From the NCBI GenBank assembly GCA_020628375.1, contig JAHDFD010000004.1:139204-178350 (forward strand): DNA of 39,147 bases, read 5' to 3'. Below are positions 21,939-32,255 of the stretch, piece after piece. This DNA comes from Chitinophagales bacterium. GTDB lineage: Bacteria; Bacteroidota; Bacteroidia; Chitinophagales; UBA2359. The translations under genes were made by a program, and so were the position numbers. The notes beneath the pieces were generated by a model, which did not search any database, had not been told where the DNA came from, and worked only from the letters and a program-made list of their open reading frames with translations. Each line of letters opens with the position of its first letter. Positions within the stretch are counted from its first letter, which is position 1.

Positions 21939-23441
21939 ATGAGTGATAAGGTTTTTATCTTTGACACTACGCTTAGAGATGGTGAACAGGTTCCGGGTTG
22001 CCAATTAAATACTATTGAAAAAATAGAAATTGCCAAAGAACTTGAGTTATTGGGAGTAGATATTATAGAAGCTGGCTTTCCTGTTTCAAGCCCTGGTGAT
22101 TTTAATTCAGTTCTTGAAATTTCAAAAGCTGTAAATGATCCAGTAATATGTGCATTGACCCGATCGGTAGAAGAAGATATTAAAGTCGCTGCTGATGCTC
22201 TTAAGTTTGCCAAACGCAGAAGGATACATACGGGTATCGGCGCTTCCGACTACCACATAAAACACAAATTCAAAAGTAATAGAGATGCCATACTCGAACG
22301 TGGGGTTGCCGCTGTAAAATATGCGAAAAAGTTTGTCGAAGATATTGAATTTTATTGTGAAGATGCAGGGAGAGCTGACAAAGTATATCTGGCTAGAATG
22401 GTCGAAGCGGTTATTAAGGCGGGAGCTACCGTCGTGAATATTCCAGATACGACCGGATATTGTTTGCCAGATGAATACGGTGCTAAGATCAGATTTCTGA
22501 AAGAAAATGTTAAGGGAATCGATAAAGCGATTCTATCTGTTCACTGCCATAATGATCTGGGTATGGCAACGGCTAATAGCCTTTCAGGCTTAATGAATGG
22601 TGCCCGACAGGTTGAGGTTACTATTAATGGAATTGGAGAAAGAGCAGGCAATACTTCTTTAGAAGAAGTGGTTATGGCATTAAAAACACATAAATCTCTC
22701 AATCTTGCAACACAGATCAACTCGAAAAGAATTTATCCATTAAGCCGTTTGGTAGCTAATCTGATGCGCATGCCAGTACAACCTAATAAGGCTATTGTTG
22801 GCAGAAATGCTTTTGCTCATTCATCGGGCATACATCAGGATGGAGTATTGAAAAACAGAGAGAATTATGAAATTATCGATCCTGAAGATGTTGGCGTAAA
22901 GCAATCAAGTATTATTCTGACTGCCAGAAGTGGCAGAGCTGCATTGAAACATCAATTGATAGAAATAGGTTTAAAACTTGAAAAAGAGGAGCTTGACAGA
23001 GTATATGACCAATTTCTGAGAATGGCTGATAACAAACGTGATTTTACAGAAGAAGACCTATTAGCTTTAGCTGGAAAACCTAAAAACAATTCTAAAATAA
23101 AAATTATCAGTGCCCAGATAATGAGCGGTAATCCAAGCGCTCCAATGGCGAGAGTAGAATTAGAATATTTTGACGAAATACATATAGAAACAGCTATTGG
23201 AAATGGACCTGTAGATGCAGCAATAAATGCAATCAGAAAAATAATTATTAGGAAAGATATTAAATTAGAAGAGTTTTTCATTCAGGCTATGACAAAAGGC
23301 AGTAATGATATTGGTAAAGTACACATGCAGCTTTCCGATAAGAATAATAATATTACTTATGGTTTTGGAACAGATACAGATATAGTATTTGCATCGCTGA
23401 AAGCCTATGTCGATGGATTGAATAAAATGATGTTTCGCTAA
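21939..23441 (+). CDS. leuA: 2-isopropylmalate synthase
   Basis: LeuA condenses acetyl-CoA with 2-oxoisovalerate, the first committed step of leucine synthesis. The 500-residue product has the TIM-barrel motif [14 protein letters not shown] at residues about 7-20, the metal-binding [13 protein letters not shown] stretch (about residue 205), the GIGERAGN loop and the [14 protein letters not shown] segment. Residues about 375-500 form the C-terminal regulatory domain where leucine inhibits the enzyme in the family. Citramalate synthase is the closest alternative, but the leu context argues against it. Being last in leuC-D-B-A, after a 42-bp gap, it might also have its own weak promoter. Confidence 0.94.
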   Translation: MSDKVFIFDTTLRDGEQVPGCQLNTIEKIEIAKELELLGVDIIEAGFPVSSPGDFNSVLEISKAVNDPVICALTRSVEEDIKVAADALKFAKRRRIHTGIGASDYHIKHKFKSNRDAILERGVAAVKYAKKFVEDIEFYCEDAGRADKVYLARMVEAVIKAGATVVNIPDTTGYCLPDEYGAKIRFLKENVKGIDKAILSVHCHNDLGMATANSLSGLMNGARQVEVTINGIGERAGNTSLEEVVMALKTHKSLNLATQINSKRIYPLSRLVANLMRMPVQPNKAIVGRNAFAHSSGIHQDGVLKNRENYEIIDPEDVGVKQSSIILTARSGRAALKHQLIEIGLKLEKEELDRVYDQFLRMADNKRDFTEEDLLALAGKPKNNSKIKIISAQIMSGNPSAPMARVELEYFDEIHIETAIGNGPVDAAINAIRKIIIRKDIKLEEFFIQAMTKGSNDIGKVHMQLSDKNNNITYGFGTDTDIVFASLKAYVDGLNKMMFR

Positions 23442-23464
23442 GGAACAACACAAAACAGCATATT

Positions 23465-23755
23465 ATGCTTGAAATACGAACTCATTGTGAAAGTTGTAGA
23501 AAAGTGCTGCCTCCTGAAAGTACCGAAGCTATGATCTGTAGCTTTGAATGCACCTTTTGTAAAAACTGTGTTGAAGAAAAATTACTGAATGTATGTCCTA
23601 ATTGTGGAGGTGGCTTTCAACAAAGACCTTTGCGGCCTAAGAATAAAATGACGAAATATCCACCCAAAAACAATCTTCATATAAAAGATTATTCAGAAGA
23701 AAAACATGAAGCTTACCTTAAAGATTATAAAAACACAAAGCCGGAAGACCGATGA
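23465..23755 (+). CDS. DUF1272 family small zinc-binding protein
   Basis: A 96-residue protein that matches the DUF1272 family: CESCRKVLPPES, ICSFECTFCKNCVEE, VCPNCGGGFQQRPLRP. Eight cysteines (8, 11, 25, 29, 32, 35, 44, 47) could hold two zinc ions in a RING- or treble-clef-like fold. The lysine-rich tail after residue 57 is probably disordered. Function is not known for the family. It follows leuA by 23 bp and is likely cotranscribed with the leucine operon, though I see no functional link. Confidence 0.88.
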   Translation: MLEIRTHCESCRKVLPPESTEAMICSFECTFCKNCVEEKLLNVCPNCGGGFQQRPLRPKNKMTKYPPKNNLHIKDYSEEKHEAYLKDYKNTKPEDR

Positions 23756-23784
23756 TTTACAAGCTCAATTTTTCAATCATTACT

Positions 23785-25083
23785 TTATAACTTTGGCAAT
23801 TCTATTACAAAAACGCTTCCTTTTCCTTTAATTGGTTTTTGCAAGAAGATCTTTCCATTAAGTTTTCCAATTATTTTTTTCGAAATAGCCAAGCCCATTC
23901 CTGTTCCTTCATATACATCCGATGTATGTAATCTCTTAAACATACTAAAAACTGTAGATTTATATTCTTCTGGAATCCCTATTCCGTTGTCTTCTATATA
24001 TATGTAAAGTTTGGTATTATCCAATTCTGATCGAATGGAAACAACAGGTATTTTACTATTATTGTATTTGATACCATTTTCAATTAAATTCTGAAAAACC
24101 AATGTAAACTCACTTTTAGGACCTTTAATTTCAGCTAGATTCTGATATTCAACTTTGGCATTACTCGTTTTAATTAAATCTTGTAATATTTCTTTCGCAT
24201 CTTCTACAATCTTATTCAGATCAATATTATTGTATTGCATGTCCTGTACATAGTTAACCTGAACAACATTTAAAATATCTTCGATAATCTGGTACATCTT
24301 ATTCGACCCTCTTTTAACAAAATCTATATACTCTTGTATTGAATCATATTCTTTTTTATTGATTTTCTTTTCAATTAAACCTACAAAGCTATTAATGGTA
24401 CGTAATGGGGTTTTAAGATCGTGTGATGCAATATAAGTAAAGTTCTCAAGTTCAGAATTAGCTTGTTCTAGCTTAGAATTTTGTGCTTTTTTCTGATTCA
24501 ATAAACTTTGTAAATTTTCTTGAAAAACATAATTTCTATTCATTACATAGTATAAAATAAAGGACAGAGAAAACAATAAGCTGATAAATAAAAGAATTTT
24601 TGTGGCTAAACTTGGAGGAAGGTCTATTAAATGGGTGTTACCCATATAAAAGTATACTTCAGTAGAAAAAAATGAAAGTGAACAAATACTTGCTATGAAA
24701 AAAATATACTTTTTCTTTTTGTACAAAAAAACAGATGATATCAAATAAATTATCAGGGCAAATTCTAAACCATTATCATTACCAACACATAAAGTGAAAA
24801 CACTGATCAAAACAATGGAAGATATTAAGAAAAAGGTTTGAGCAAATAGATAATATTTATTTCTGATCAATAAAAAGGTTACTATAGAAACTAAAAATAA
24901 TAATGAATAAACATAATTAAAATAAGTAATCCAATCATCGAACATTAAAATTATTAATGCGCTAATTAATACAATAAAAAAGATCAAGAAATTACACAAA
25001 GAAAAAAGGTGCATTACATTGTCTTCTTTTTCTATTTTGTGTAGCTTGTTAAAGCTAGCTTGAAAATCATTAAATATGGGCAT
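23785..25083 (-). CDS. membrane-bound sensor histidine kinase, orphan
   Basis: The 432-residue product has about six transmembrane helices in residues 28-181, a short coiled coil (185-212), then a HisKA dimerisation domain with the phospho-accepting His221 in ASHDLKTPLRT, and a HATPase_c domain: N box QNLIENGIKYN (331-341), G1 EDNGIGIP (364-371) and G2 GTGMGLAI (393-400). All catalytic boxes are intact. The N-terminal bundle has almost no periplasmic loops, so the signal may be intramembrane or a membrane property. There is no response regulator in the window and no receiver domain in the protein, so its partner lies elsewhere. It converges with the DUF1272 gene. Confidence 0.93.
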   Translation of the reverse strand: MPIFNDFQASFNKLHKIEKEDNVMHLFSLCNFLIFFIVLISALIILMFDDWITYFNYVYSLLFLVSIVTFLLIRNKYYLFAQTFFLISSIVLISVFTLCVGNDNGLEFALIIYLISSVFLYKKKKYIFFIASICSLSFFSTEVYFYMGNTHLIDLPPSLATKILLFISLLFSLSFILYYVMNRNYVFQENLQSLLNQKKAQNSKLEQANSELENFTYIASHDLKTPLRTINSFVGLIEKKINKKEYDSIQEYIDFVKRGSNKMYQIIEDILNVVQVNYVQDMQYNNIDLNKIVEDAKEILQDLIKTSNAKVEYQNLAEIKGPKSEFTLVFQNLIENGIKYNNSKIPVVSIRSELDNTKLYIYIEDNGIGIPEEYKSTVFSMFKRLHTSDVYEGTGMGLAISKKIIGKLNGKIFLQKPIKGKGSVFVIELPKL

Positions 25084-25370
25084 GTCATAAGGTCTCTATC
25101 TAAATATATTGAAAACTAATATCTTAAAAGCATTCGAATTACCTAAAGATAATCTATTCTATAAAAATAAGACCAAACTAATTTACCAAAAAATCAACTA
25201 TTATTAAACTTACCTTATATATCAAATTAACTTATCAACATGTATGGATAAGGAAATGGAAGTAATGGAATTTGAACGGCAAGCCTGATTAAAATATGTT
25301 TTACACCAACATAACAAGCCCGATTTTGAAGCATATTTGCAGTGTCAATTAAACACCAATATTTAAAAAT

Positions 25371-27182
25371 ATGAATATCCTTGTTATCAACTGCGGTAGT
25401 TCTTCGGTAAAAGCAGAAGTTATTAATACACTGAATAAAAAACGTTTGCTGAAAATGACTGCCGAGCGAGTAATGGATAATGCCAGCATTCGATTTTCAG
25501 ATGAAGAATACCCATTAAGTTGTAAAGAAAATGGGCATCGTGCTGTGCTTGAACAGGCATTTCCTTTATTAGTAAAAAAACTAAACGGAACCATTATTCA
25601 TGGTGTTGGACACAGGGTTGTTCACGGTGGCGATGCATTTGAGCAAGCAGTGGTTATTAACGATGATGTTGAGCAGATCATATCAAGCTTGAATCGTTTA
25701 GCACCATTACACAATCCGATCAATCTAAAAGGCATTCGTATTGCCAGAGATTTTTTTAAAGAAATTCCTCATATTGCTGTTTTTGACACTGCATTCCACA
25801 ACACACTTCCAAAGCGGGCAAAAACCTACGCACTACCTGATGAGCTTTGTAAAAAACACAAAATACGCCGATATGGTTTTCATGGAACCAGCCACGACTA
25901 TGTAAGTCAGGCTGCTGCCGATCATTTGCAAACCGATATTCGTGCCCTTCGATTAATTACTTGTCATTTAGGAAATGGCTGTAGTCTTGCTGCTGTTGAG
26001 TATGGGCGAAGTATTGAAACAAGTATGGGCATGACTCCACTTGAAGGCCTGGTAATGGGTACACGTTCAGGTGATATTGATGCAGGCATACTAACTTACC
26101 TTGCAGAACAGGAAAACATGAGTGCCGACAATATTGATCATTTACTGAATAAAGAAAGTGGCTTAAAAGGCATAAGTGGCACAAACGATATGCGCGATAT
26201 TATTGCCAAAGCCAGTAATGAAAACGACGATGCTGCCCGATTAGCACTTCAGGTATTTACCCACCGCCTACGAAAGTATATTGGCGCTTATGCTGCGGTT
26301 ATGGGTGGTGTCGATGCTATTATTTTTACCGGCGGCATTGGGGAAAACAGCCCGGTTGTTCGACACAGAACTTGCCAGCGCTTAGACTTTTTAGGAGCTA
26401 TTATCAATGAAGATAAAAACAGTGCTATTACACTTTCGGAAGATGCTCCTATTCAGTCGTTCAATATGAATCATAGCAGGGTTCAATTATTGGCAATAAA
26501 AACCGATGAACAATACTCTATTGCCCGACAAACTGCCGACCTTGTTGCAGAAAAAAACAAAGTAAATACGACTCCGGTTATTCCTATTGCTGTTTCTGCA
26601 CGACACATGCACATTACTCAGGAAACACTGGAACAACTTTTCGGAGCCGGTTATCAGCTTACCGAACGCAATCCGCTTTCTCAGCCCAATCAATTTGCGG
26701 CTAATGAAACAGTTACCATAGTAGGCCCTAAAAATAAAATTGAGCGTGTTCGTATTCTTGGTCCGGTTCGTCCTAAAAATCAAATCGAGATTTCCCGTAC
26801 CGATGAATTCTATTTAGGAATCGATGCACCTGTCAGAGAATCGGGTAAAACAGAAAATTCTGCAGGCTGTAAAGTAATCGGCCCCAAAGGGGAAATAAAT
26901 TTGAAAGAAGGACTTATCTGCGCATGGCGACATATTCACATGACACCTCAAGATGCTGCTATTTTTGGCGTTGCAGACAGAGATATAGTAGAAGTAGAAG
27001 TAACCGAGGGTTCACGAAGCCTGACTTTCGGGAATGTACTGATTCGAGTTTCCCCTAAATACAAACTAGAAATGCACATTGATACAGATGAAGGAAATGC
27101 TGCCGAATTAGGCAGATCGGCACAAGGTGTTTTATTAAAAACAGATGGAAAAGCAAGCCTGACAAAGAAGAAGTTGAGGTAA
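25371..27182 (+). CDS. acetate kinase fused to PduL-type phosphotransacylase
   Basis: One 603-residue protein with two catalytic parts. Residues 1-395 are acetate kinase: NCGSSSVK at 7-14, Arg in HGVGHRVVHGG (82), Asp in AVFDTAFH (139), His in YGFHGTSHDYV (171) and GGIGENS (321-327). Residues about 402-595 are a PduL phosphotransacylase with the five conserved histidines: His412 and His414 (ARHMHIT), His521 and His523 (WRHIHMTP) and His569, which hold two zinc ions in the family, plus GCKVIGPKGE at 499. Together they would convert acyl-CoA to acyl phosphate and then to acetate with ATP gain, or run in reverse. No frameshift or linker stop is seen. No microcompartment targeting peptide or shell gene is present, so it should be cytosolic. 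fdhD starts 12 bp after it. Confidence 0.95.
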   Translation: MNILVINCGSSSVKAEVINTLNKKRLLKMTAERVMDNASIRFSDEEYPLSCKENGHRAVLEQAFPLLVKKLNGTIIHGVGHRVVHGGDAFEQAVVINDDVEQIISSLNRLAPLHNPINLKGIRIARDFFKEIPHIAVFDTAFHNTLPKRAKTYALPDELCKKHKIRRYGFHGTSHDYVSQAAADHLQTDIRALRLITCHLGNGCSLAAVEYGRSIETSMGMTPLEGLVMGTRSGDIDAGILTYLAEQENMSADNIDHLLNKESGLKGISGTNDMRDIIAKASNENDDAARLALQVFTHRLRKYIGAYAAVMGGVDAIIFTGGIGENSPVVRHRTCQRLDFLGAIINEDKNSAITLSEDAPIQSFNMNHSRVQLLAIKTDEQYSIARQTADLVAEKNKVNTTPVIPIAVSARHMHITQETLEQLFGAGYQLTERNPLSQPNQFAANETVTIVGPKNKIERVRILGPVRPKNQIEISRTDEFYLGIDAPVRESGKTENSAGCKVIGPKGEINLKEGLICAWRHIHMTPQDAAIFGVADRDIVEVEVTEGSRSLTFGNVLIRVSPKYKLEMHIDTDEGNAAELGRSAQGVLLKTDGKASLTKKKLR

Positions 27183-27194
27183 AACCTACACTTA

Positions 27195-28007
27195 ATGCAA
27201 CATGTAAAACATAAAATCTATAAGATAAACAAGCACGCTTCTACTACAACTGAAGATTATTTGGTAGTGGAAGAACCTTTGCAAATAAGTATCTCCATTC
27301 CGCACGAAAATATAGTTGAACGTAATATCGCCATTACCATGCGTACTCCGGGAAAAGATACCGAATTGGCTTTAGGTTTTTTATTTTCTGAAGATATTAT
27401 TAAAAGCTATTCTCAGATAAAGCACACTAAGCAATATTACAATCATGTCGATATTATCCTGAATGAAAATATTGCATTTCAGTTTGCTGATATTCAGCGG
27501 CATTTTTATATGACTAGCAGTTGTGGTGTATGTGGAAAATCGAGTGTAGAGGCAATACGTTCTAAACGTTTGGAAAAACAAGAGCATGAAAATTCATTTA
27601 CCATGAATGCTCTTACACTAAACACACTTCCTGCTACCCTACAAAAACATCAGGCAATTTTCGACCAGACTGGTGGCTTACATGCTGCTGCTATTTTTAA
27701 TACTGAAGGAGATTTACTTCATTCATACGAAGATGTAGGCAGACACAATGCGCTCGATAAATTGATTGGACATTATCTTATCAATAATGCGCTTCCTTTA
27801 ACCAACAAAGTATTATTGTTAAGTGGCAGAAGTAGTTTTGAATTATTACAAAAAGCCTGTTTGGCAGGTATCGGTTTTGTTGCCTCGGTAGGCGCACCTT
27901 CCAGCTTGGCATTATCGCTTGCTGAAGAATTTGATATTACTTTGGTTGGCTTCTTAAAAAATGACCGTTTCAATATTTACCATGCTCCACACAGAATAGA
28001 ACGCTGA
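27195..28007 (+). CDS. fdhD: formate dehydrogenase accessory sulfurtransferase FdhD
   Basis: FdhD passes sulfur from the cysteine desulfurase IscS to the molybdenum cofactor of formate dehydrogenases. The 270-residue product has the catalytic pair Cys110-Cys113 in TSSCGVCGKSS, RTPGKDTELALGFLFSEDII near residue 50, and the conserved FDQTGGLHAAAIF and EDVGRHNALDKLIG segments. Length is normal. It lies 12 bp after the acetate kinase fusion, probably in one transcript. No formate dehydrogenase or molybdenum cofactor gene is in the window, so the client enzyme is elsewhere. Its stop is 4 bp from the stop of the convergent DUF4174 gene. Confidence 0.95.
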   Translation: MQHVKHKIYKINKHASTTTEDYLVVEEPLQISISIPHENIVERNIAITMRTPGKDTELALGFLFSEDIIKSYSQIKHTKQYYNHVDIILNENIAFQFADIQRHFYMTSSCGVCGKSSVEAIRSKRLEKQEHENSFTMNALTLNTLPATLQKHQAIFDQTGGLHAAAIFNTEGDLLHSYEDVGRHNALDKLIGHYLINNALPLTNKVLLLSGRSSFELLQKACLAGIGFVASVGAPSSLALSLAEEFDITLVGFLKNDRFNIYHAPHRIER

Positions 28008-28011
28008 AAAC

Positions 28012-28458
28012 TCATTCTCCCCGACTCATTTCCTGAATACGCATTGGCATACTGTCAATTAAACCGAACAAGGCTTCTTTTTCAAATAGTTTGTTCGTAG
28101 TTCTTTTCACACGTCCATCCAAGCCAATTAGTACAACTTTGAACCTTTCATTTTCAGCATTGAATTTTTTACGCAGATTCTCTGTAATCAGCCACTTACT
28201 TGATCCAGCATTGGCATTATCGAAATGTGTTTTCCTGTATTCTTCTTCTACAACTTCAAATAATAAAAGTTTTCTTTCTGCTAATCCTTCTTCATTCTCA
28301 CTTAATTCCTGCAACTGCTCTTTGTAAATTTCATTCTCTTTTTTATCTGAAAAAACAAGTAGTATTCTGTTTTCCCACTTGAATTGTTTGAGGTTCTGAG
28401 CCTGTGATATATTTCCTGAAATCATTAACATGATGAATATTTTGGTGAAACATTTCAT
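28012..28458 (-). CDS. exported DUF4174 family protein
   Basis: The 148-residue product starts with a signal peptide (about 1-20, ending ISQAQ). The rest matches DUF4174: KWENRILLVFSDKKENEIYK near the start, LRKKFNAENERFKVVLIGLDGRVK in the middle and LFGLIDSMPMRIQEM at the end. The fold is probably thioredoxin-like, but no CxxC is present, so no redox role is claimed. It should act in the periplasm or outer envelope. It ends 4 bp from fdhD, convergent. Confidence 0.85.
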   Translation of the reverse strand: MKCFTKIFIMLMISGNISQAQNLKQFKWENRILLVFSDKKENEIYKEQLQELSENEEGLAERKLLLFEVVEEEYRKTHFDNANAGSSKWLITENLRKKFNAENERFKVVLIGLDGRVKRTTNKLFEKEALFGLIDSMPMRIQEMSRGE

Positions 28459-28563
28459 ACCAATATCAAAACATAAGTAGCCAGAAGGTTCAAATAGCTA
28501 TAAAACAATATATTTTAACAAATTAATACAATATTGTCAAAGCTTATAAATCACTCACTGAAT

Positions 28564-28571
28564 TACCTTTG
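28564..28571 (+). promoter_or_regulatory. putative -7 element of the ispF operon
   Basis: TACCTTTG at 28564-28571 matches TAnnTTTG exactly. The nearest TTG is 27 nt upstream, too far for a standard -33. The leader, about 28 nt, holds a three-codon frame (ATG 28590, stop 28599-28601) just before the ispF ATG at 28606. Confidence 0.45.
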
Positions 28572-28605
28572 TACTTCCGCAGGAAATTTATGAAAATTTA
28601 AAATA

Positions 28606-29097
28606 ATGACTCCATTTCGAGTAGGTTTTGGCTATGATGTTCATGCTTTGAAAGAAGATCATCCTTTTATTTTAGGAGGAATTCCGATAGAACATACTAA
28701 AGGTGCTTTCGGGCATTCCGATGCAGATGTATTAATTCACACGATTTGCGACGCCCTGTTAGGGGCTGCCAATTTAGGAGATATTGGCACACATTTCCCT
28801 GACACCGATGCCAAATACAAAGGCATAGACAGTAAGATCTTATTAAAAGATGTAGTTAAACTTTTGACAGAAAAAGGATTCGCAATTGGGAATATAGACT
28901 CAACTGTGTGTTTACAAAAACCTAAAATAAAACCCTACATCCCTGAAATGAAAAAGTGTTTGGCTGATGTAATGGGAATAGAAGAAGGTCGGGTTTCTGT
29001 AAAAGCAACCACCACTGAAAAATTAGGTTTTGTAGGACGTGAAGAAGGAGTAAGTGCTTATGCTGTTGTGTTAATATATGAGAAAACCAAAGAATGA
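28606..29097 (+). CDS. ispF: 2-C-methyl-D-erythritol 2,4-cyclodiphosphate synthase
   Basis: IspF forms the cyclic diphosphate in the non-mevalonate (MEP) isoprenoid pathway. The 163-residue product has the zinc-binding GYDVHAL motif at residues 9-15, the signature [30 protein letters not shown] split over residues about 37-66, and the C-terminal [21 protein letters not shown] loop. All metal and substrate residues appear present. The stop overlaps the start of the M23 peptidase gene (ATGA), so the two are coupled. Confidence 0.97.
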   Translation: MTPFRVGFGYDVHALKEDHPFILGGIPIEHTKGAFGHSDADVLIHTICDALLGAANLGDIGTHFPDTDAKYKGIDSKILLKDVVKLLTEKGFAIGNIDSTVCLQKPKIKPYIPEMKKCLADVMGIEEGRVSVKATTTEKLGFVGREEGVSAYAVVLIYEKTKE

Positions 29098-30818
29098 TCG
29101 ATCGAACTACAAACTTTAATAAAAAATGCTCTTTTTTAATATTGTTAATATTGGTGATGTTCATAGCTTCATCCAATTTATTTGCTCAGGGCTATCCGGC
29201 ACAAGAGTTCCGTTCACCACTTGGTATTCCAATTGTTTTAGCAGGAACTTTTGGTGAGTTACGATCTAATCACTTTCATGCAGGTTTAGATATAAAAACG
29301 AAAGGATCAGAAGGCTATCGGATCTATGCCATTGGCGATGGTTATGTCTCGCGCATAAAAGTCCAGTCTGGCGGTTATGGCAAAGCCATTTATGTAGATC
29401 ACCCGAATGGTTATACTTCGGTTTATTGTCATTTAAGTGTTTTCAAAGATGAAATAGGGCGATATGTTGAACAAAAACAATATGAACGACAAAGCTTTGA
29501 AGTAGATCTTTATCTGCAACCCGGTGAAATAATGGTCAATAAAAATCAGATCATTGCACTTTCGGGCAATTCAGGTAGTTCATCGGCGCCGCATCTTCAT
29601 TTTGAGATAAGGCGCACTTCTGACGAACATCCGTTAAATCCACTCATGTTTTTTGAAGTTCCCGATTCAAAAGCACCTATTCTGAATCAATTAGGTATTA
29701 TTGCTTTTAATGAACAAGGTATTCTGAGCGATAATACCATAAATATTCCTAAGAATAACACACCTGCAATCGTAAAGCTTGCACAACCACGTATTGGAAT
29801 CAGTCTGCACGCGTACGATTTACTTGATGGCGCAAATAATAAAAACGGGGTTTATTCTATTCGTATGTTCGATAATGGCAACCTCGTTTATCAATATACT
29901 ATGGATGAATTCGATTTTGGTGAAACGCGTTATCTGAACAGTCATATCCACTATCCTACTTATTGTGAACACCGAAGAAGAGAACACCGTTGTTACCGAG
30001 AGCCTGCCAACCAACTGAATAATTATAAAACATTGGTTAACGATGGGATTGTAAACCTTCATGATGGTCAGGTTCATGTATTGAGTTTTGAGATTGCGGA
30101 TATCAAGAATAATATTACCAGACACACCATAAAAGTGCAATATGATAATCAATTCGGCAGGGCTTTCTATTTCCCTGAACCAACACCTTATATTGCTGAT
30201 TGGGGTTTTCCATACTTAATTGAAGGAAATAACTTCGTTTTTGAAACAGATCAGGCTTCCTTATACAATAAACTTTACCTGGAATACGATACCGATTTCG
30301 ATCAACAGCAAAACCAATATTCGGCTGCACATGCCATTGGCCCCGATTGTTATGCTTTTCACAAAGCCTGTACGGTTAAGATCCGACCTTTTCAGCATGA
30401 TTCAGCAATAAGCAATAAGTTATTGATCGCTCATAAGAACGATAAAGGCAGAATTAAAGGTTTAGCCAGTGAATGGGAAGGTGACTTCTTAAAAGCAAAT
30501 ACCAAAGCTCCAGGTACGTTTTTTGTTACTTCTGACACAAAAAAGCCAGTAATTAAATCAGAGATCAGAAGCGGGAAAAAGAGCTTTACCAATAACGATA
30601 AAATTTCTTTTAAAGTTAGTGATGATCTTTCTGGAATTAAGCACTATAATGCTTATATTGATGGAGCATGGGTATTATTGGATTATGATGCTAAAAACAG
30701 AAGACTTAGCCATAAATTCAGCAGTCGCACCCTAAAAGGAGTACACGATTTTCTACTGATTGTAGAAGATGCCTGTGGTAACCGGGCAAATTATCAGTTC
30801 AGCTTTAATAAATTATAA
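29094..30818 (+). CDS. M23 family peptidoglycan endopeptidase
   Basis: The 574-residue exported protein has a signal peptide (about 10-32, ending LFAQ) and an M23/LytM zinc peptidase domain at about 45-190. Active-site residues are complete: His62 and Asp66 (NHFHAGLD), His113 (VYCHLS) and His167/His169 (APHLHFEIR). It should cut peptidoglycan cross-links in the periplasm. A beta-rich region follows (200-480), and an Ig-like domain ends the protein (about 490-574: [11 protein letters not shown], then [15 protein letters not shown]). It is coupled to ispF by a 4-bp overlap and is 5 bp before rodA, so hydrolase and glycan polymerase are made together. Confidence 0.92.
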   Translation: MIDRTTNFNKKCSFLILLILVMFIASSNLFAQGYPAQEFRSPLGIPIVLAGTFGELRSNHFHAGLDIKTKGSEGYRIYAIGDGYVSRIKVQSGGYGKAIYVDHPNGYTSVYCHLSVFKDEIGRYVEQKQYERQSFEVDLYLQPGEIMVNKNQIIALSGNSGSSSAPHLHFEIRRTSDEHPLNPLMFFEVPDSKAPILNQLGIIAFNEQGILSDNTINIPKNNTPAIVKLAQPRIGISLHAYDLLDGANNKNGVYSIRMFDNGNLVYQYTMDEFDFGETRYLNSHIHYPTYCEHRRREHRCYREPANQLNNYKTLVNDGIVNLHDGQVHVLSFEIADIKNNITRHTIKVQYDNQFGRAFYFPEPTPYIADWGFPYLIEGNNFVFETDQASLYNKLYLEYDTDFDQQQNQYSAAHAIGPDCYAFHKACTVKIRPFQHDSAISNKLLIAHKNDKGRIKGLASEWEGDFLKANTKAPGTFFVTSDTKKPVIKSEIRSGKKSFTNNDKISFKVSDDLSGIKHYNAYIDGAWVLLDYDAKNRRLSHKFSSRTLKGVHDFLLIVEDACGNRANYQFSFNKL

Positions 30819-30823
30819 TCAGC

Positions 30824-32245
30824 ATGCCTGTTTCCTACTACGACAGTCGAAATAAAAGACAAACCGATTGGTTACTGGTATTGCTTTATCTGGTTTTGAT
30901 CGCAGCGGGCTTTACGGCAATTTATTCTGCCAAATACAGTAGCGATATTCCTTCTATTCTATCAAATTTAGACGGATTTATTACAACTTCACCGGGCAGG
31001 CAATTTATGTGGGTAGGCATCTCTCTTATGTGTGCTTTCCTGATTCAGCTCATAGATCGAAAAACGATAACAACACTTACTCCATTGGTTTATACTGTTG
31101 TTATTCTGCTACTAGTTTATGTCGCCTTTGCAGGTTATACTGTTGGTGGTGGAAGCTCCTGGATCAATTTAGGACCTATACGTTTACAGCCTTCAGAATT
31201 TGCAAAATTTTCAACCGCACTAATGGTTGCCTGGTATCTAAGCAGTTTACGCGCCGATATAAGGACTTTGAGTGGCAAACTTATCACAGGGCTGATCTTA
31301 TTCGTTCCTTTTGCGCTTATCGTGCTGCAAAACGATATGGGTACTGCCCTGGTCTTTACCTCTTTTATTCTGGTGCTCTATCGAGAAGGTTTATCTAACT
31401 GGTATATGATTCTTATCGGAGCCGCCATTACCTTGGCATTTCTTACATTATTACTCGATCAGTATTGGATCATTTTATTGGCTATGTCGCTAATTGCGCT
31501 TGTTATGGCTATACTGAACTTTTCTCCTAGCTGGAAAGAGTCGGTTCTTGTAATTTTAATATCGGCGCTTTTATTTGCCGGACACTTCTACCTTGAACCT
31601 TTGATTTATATGGGTATTTTATTTGGTTTAGCTGTACTGTGCTTAATAGGTTTTCTTTGGAACAGATACGCCTTTTTCATTCTTGCTTCCATCTTTTTTA
31701 TGGCAACTGCTTATACACAGGTAGTCGGATTTGCTTATGATGCACTTAAACCGCATCAACAAAACAGAATTAATGTTTTTTTAGGTAAAACTATTGATCG
31801 ACATGGTGTAGGTTATAACCTCAGACAATCGATGATGGCGATTGGTTCAGGTGGAGAAACCGGTAAGGGTTATTTGAATGGAAATTTGACCAAAGGTAAG
31901 TTCGTACCCGAACAAAGTACTGATTTCATATTTTGTACCGTAGGTGAAGAATTCGGTTTTCTGGGTACTTCCTTCATTGTTGTCCTCTACCTTATTATAA
32001 TGATAAGAATTGTGTATATCGCAGAACGGCAGCCTACTAAGTTCACCCGTATTTACGCTTATGCCGCAGCTGGTATTTTATTCATTCATTTCTGGATAAA
32101 CATTGGTATGACCATCGGCTTAATGCCTGTTATTGGTATTCCACTTCCCGCAATGAGCTATGGTGGCTCCTCTTTACTAGGTTTTACTTTATTAATTGCC
32201 ATACTCATCCGTTTAGACGCTGACAGGGGGAATTATACGAGGTAG
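30824..32245 (+). CDS. rodA: peptidoglycan glycosyltransferase RodA (SEDS family)
   Basis: A 473-residue SEDS protein that polymerises glycan strands from lipid II in cell elongation. It has about 10-12 helices. Family marks are the early GGGSSWINLGPIRLQPSEFAK loop, LQNDMGTALVFTSF, the GYNLRQSMMAIGSGGETGKG segment, EQSTDFIFCTVGEEFGFLG and the final LPAMSYGGSSLLGF. It is longer than enterobacterial RodA (370) by an insert of extra helices (about 195-300), as is usual in Bacteroidota. RodA rather than FtsW is preferred from this insert and the lack of division genes. The partner PBP2 and mreBCD are outside the window. Confidence 0.92.
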   Translation: MPVSYYDSRNKRQTDWLLVLLYLVLIAAGFTAIYSAKYSSDIPSILSNLDGFITTSPGRQFMWVGISLMCAFLIQLIDRKTITTLTPLVYTVVILLLVYVAFAGYTVGGGSSWINLGPIRLQPSEFAKFSTALMVAWYLSSLRADIRTLSGKLITGLILFVPFALIVLQNDMGTALVFTSFILVLYREGLSNWYMILIGAAITLAFLTLLLDQYWIILLAMSLIALVMAILNFSPSWKESVLVILISALLFAGHFYLEPLIYMGILFGLAVLCLIGFLWNRYAFFILASIFFMATAYTQVVGFAYDALKPHQQNRINVFLGKTIDRHGVGYNLRQSMMAIGSGGETGKGYLNGNLTKGKFVPEQSTDFIFCTVGEEFGFLGTSFIVVLYLIIMIRIVYIAERQPTKFTRIYAYAAAGILFIHFWINIGMTIGLMPVIGIPLPAMSYGGSSLLGFTLLIAILIRLDADRGNYTR

Positions 32246-32255
32246 CCAGTTAATT

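Noticed and set aside
25244..25288. 14-codon frame (MDKEMEVMEFERQA) in the gap before the acetate kinase fusion
   Set aside because: Too short, no promoter element at proper distance, no sign of coding conservation. The rest of the gap 25084-25370 shows nothing.
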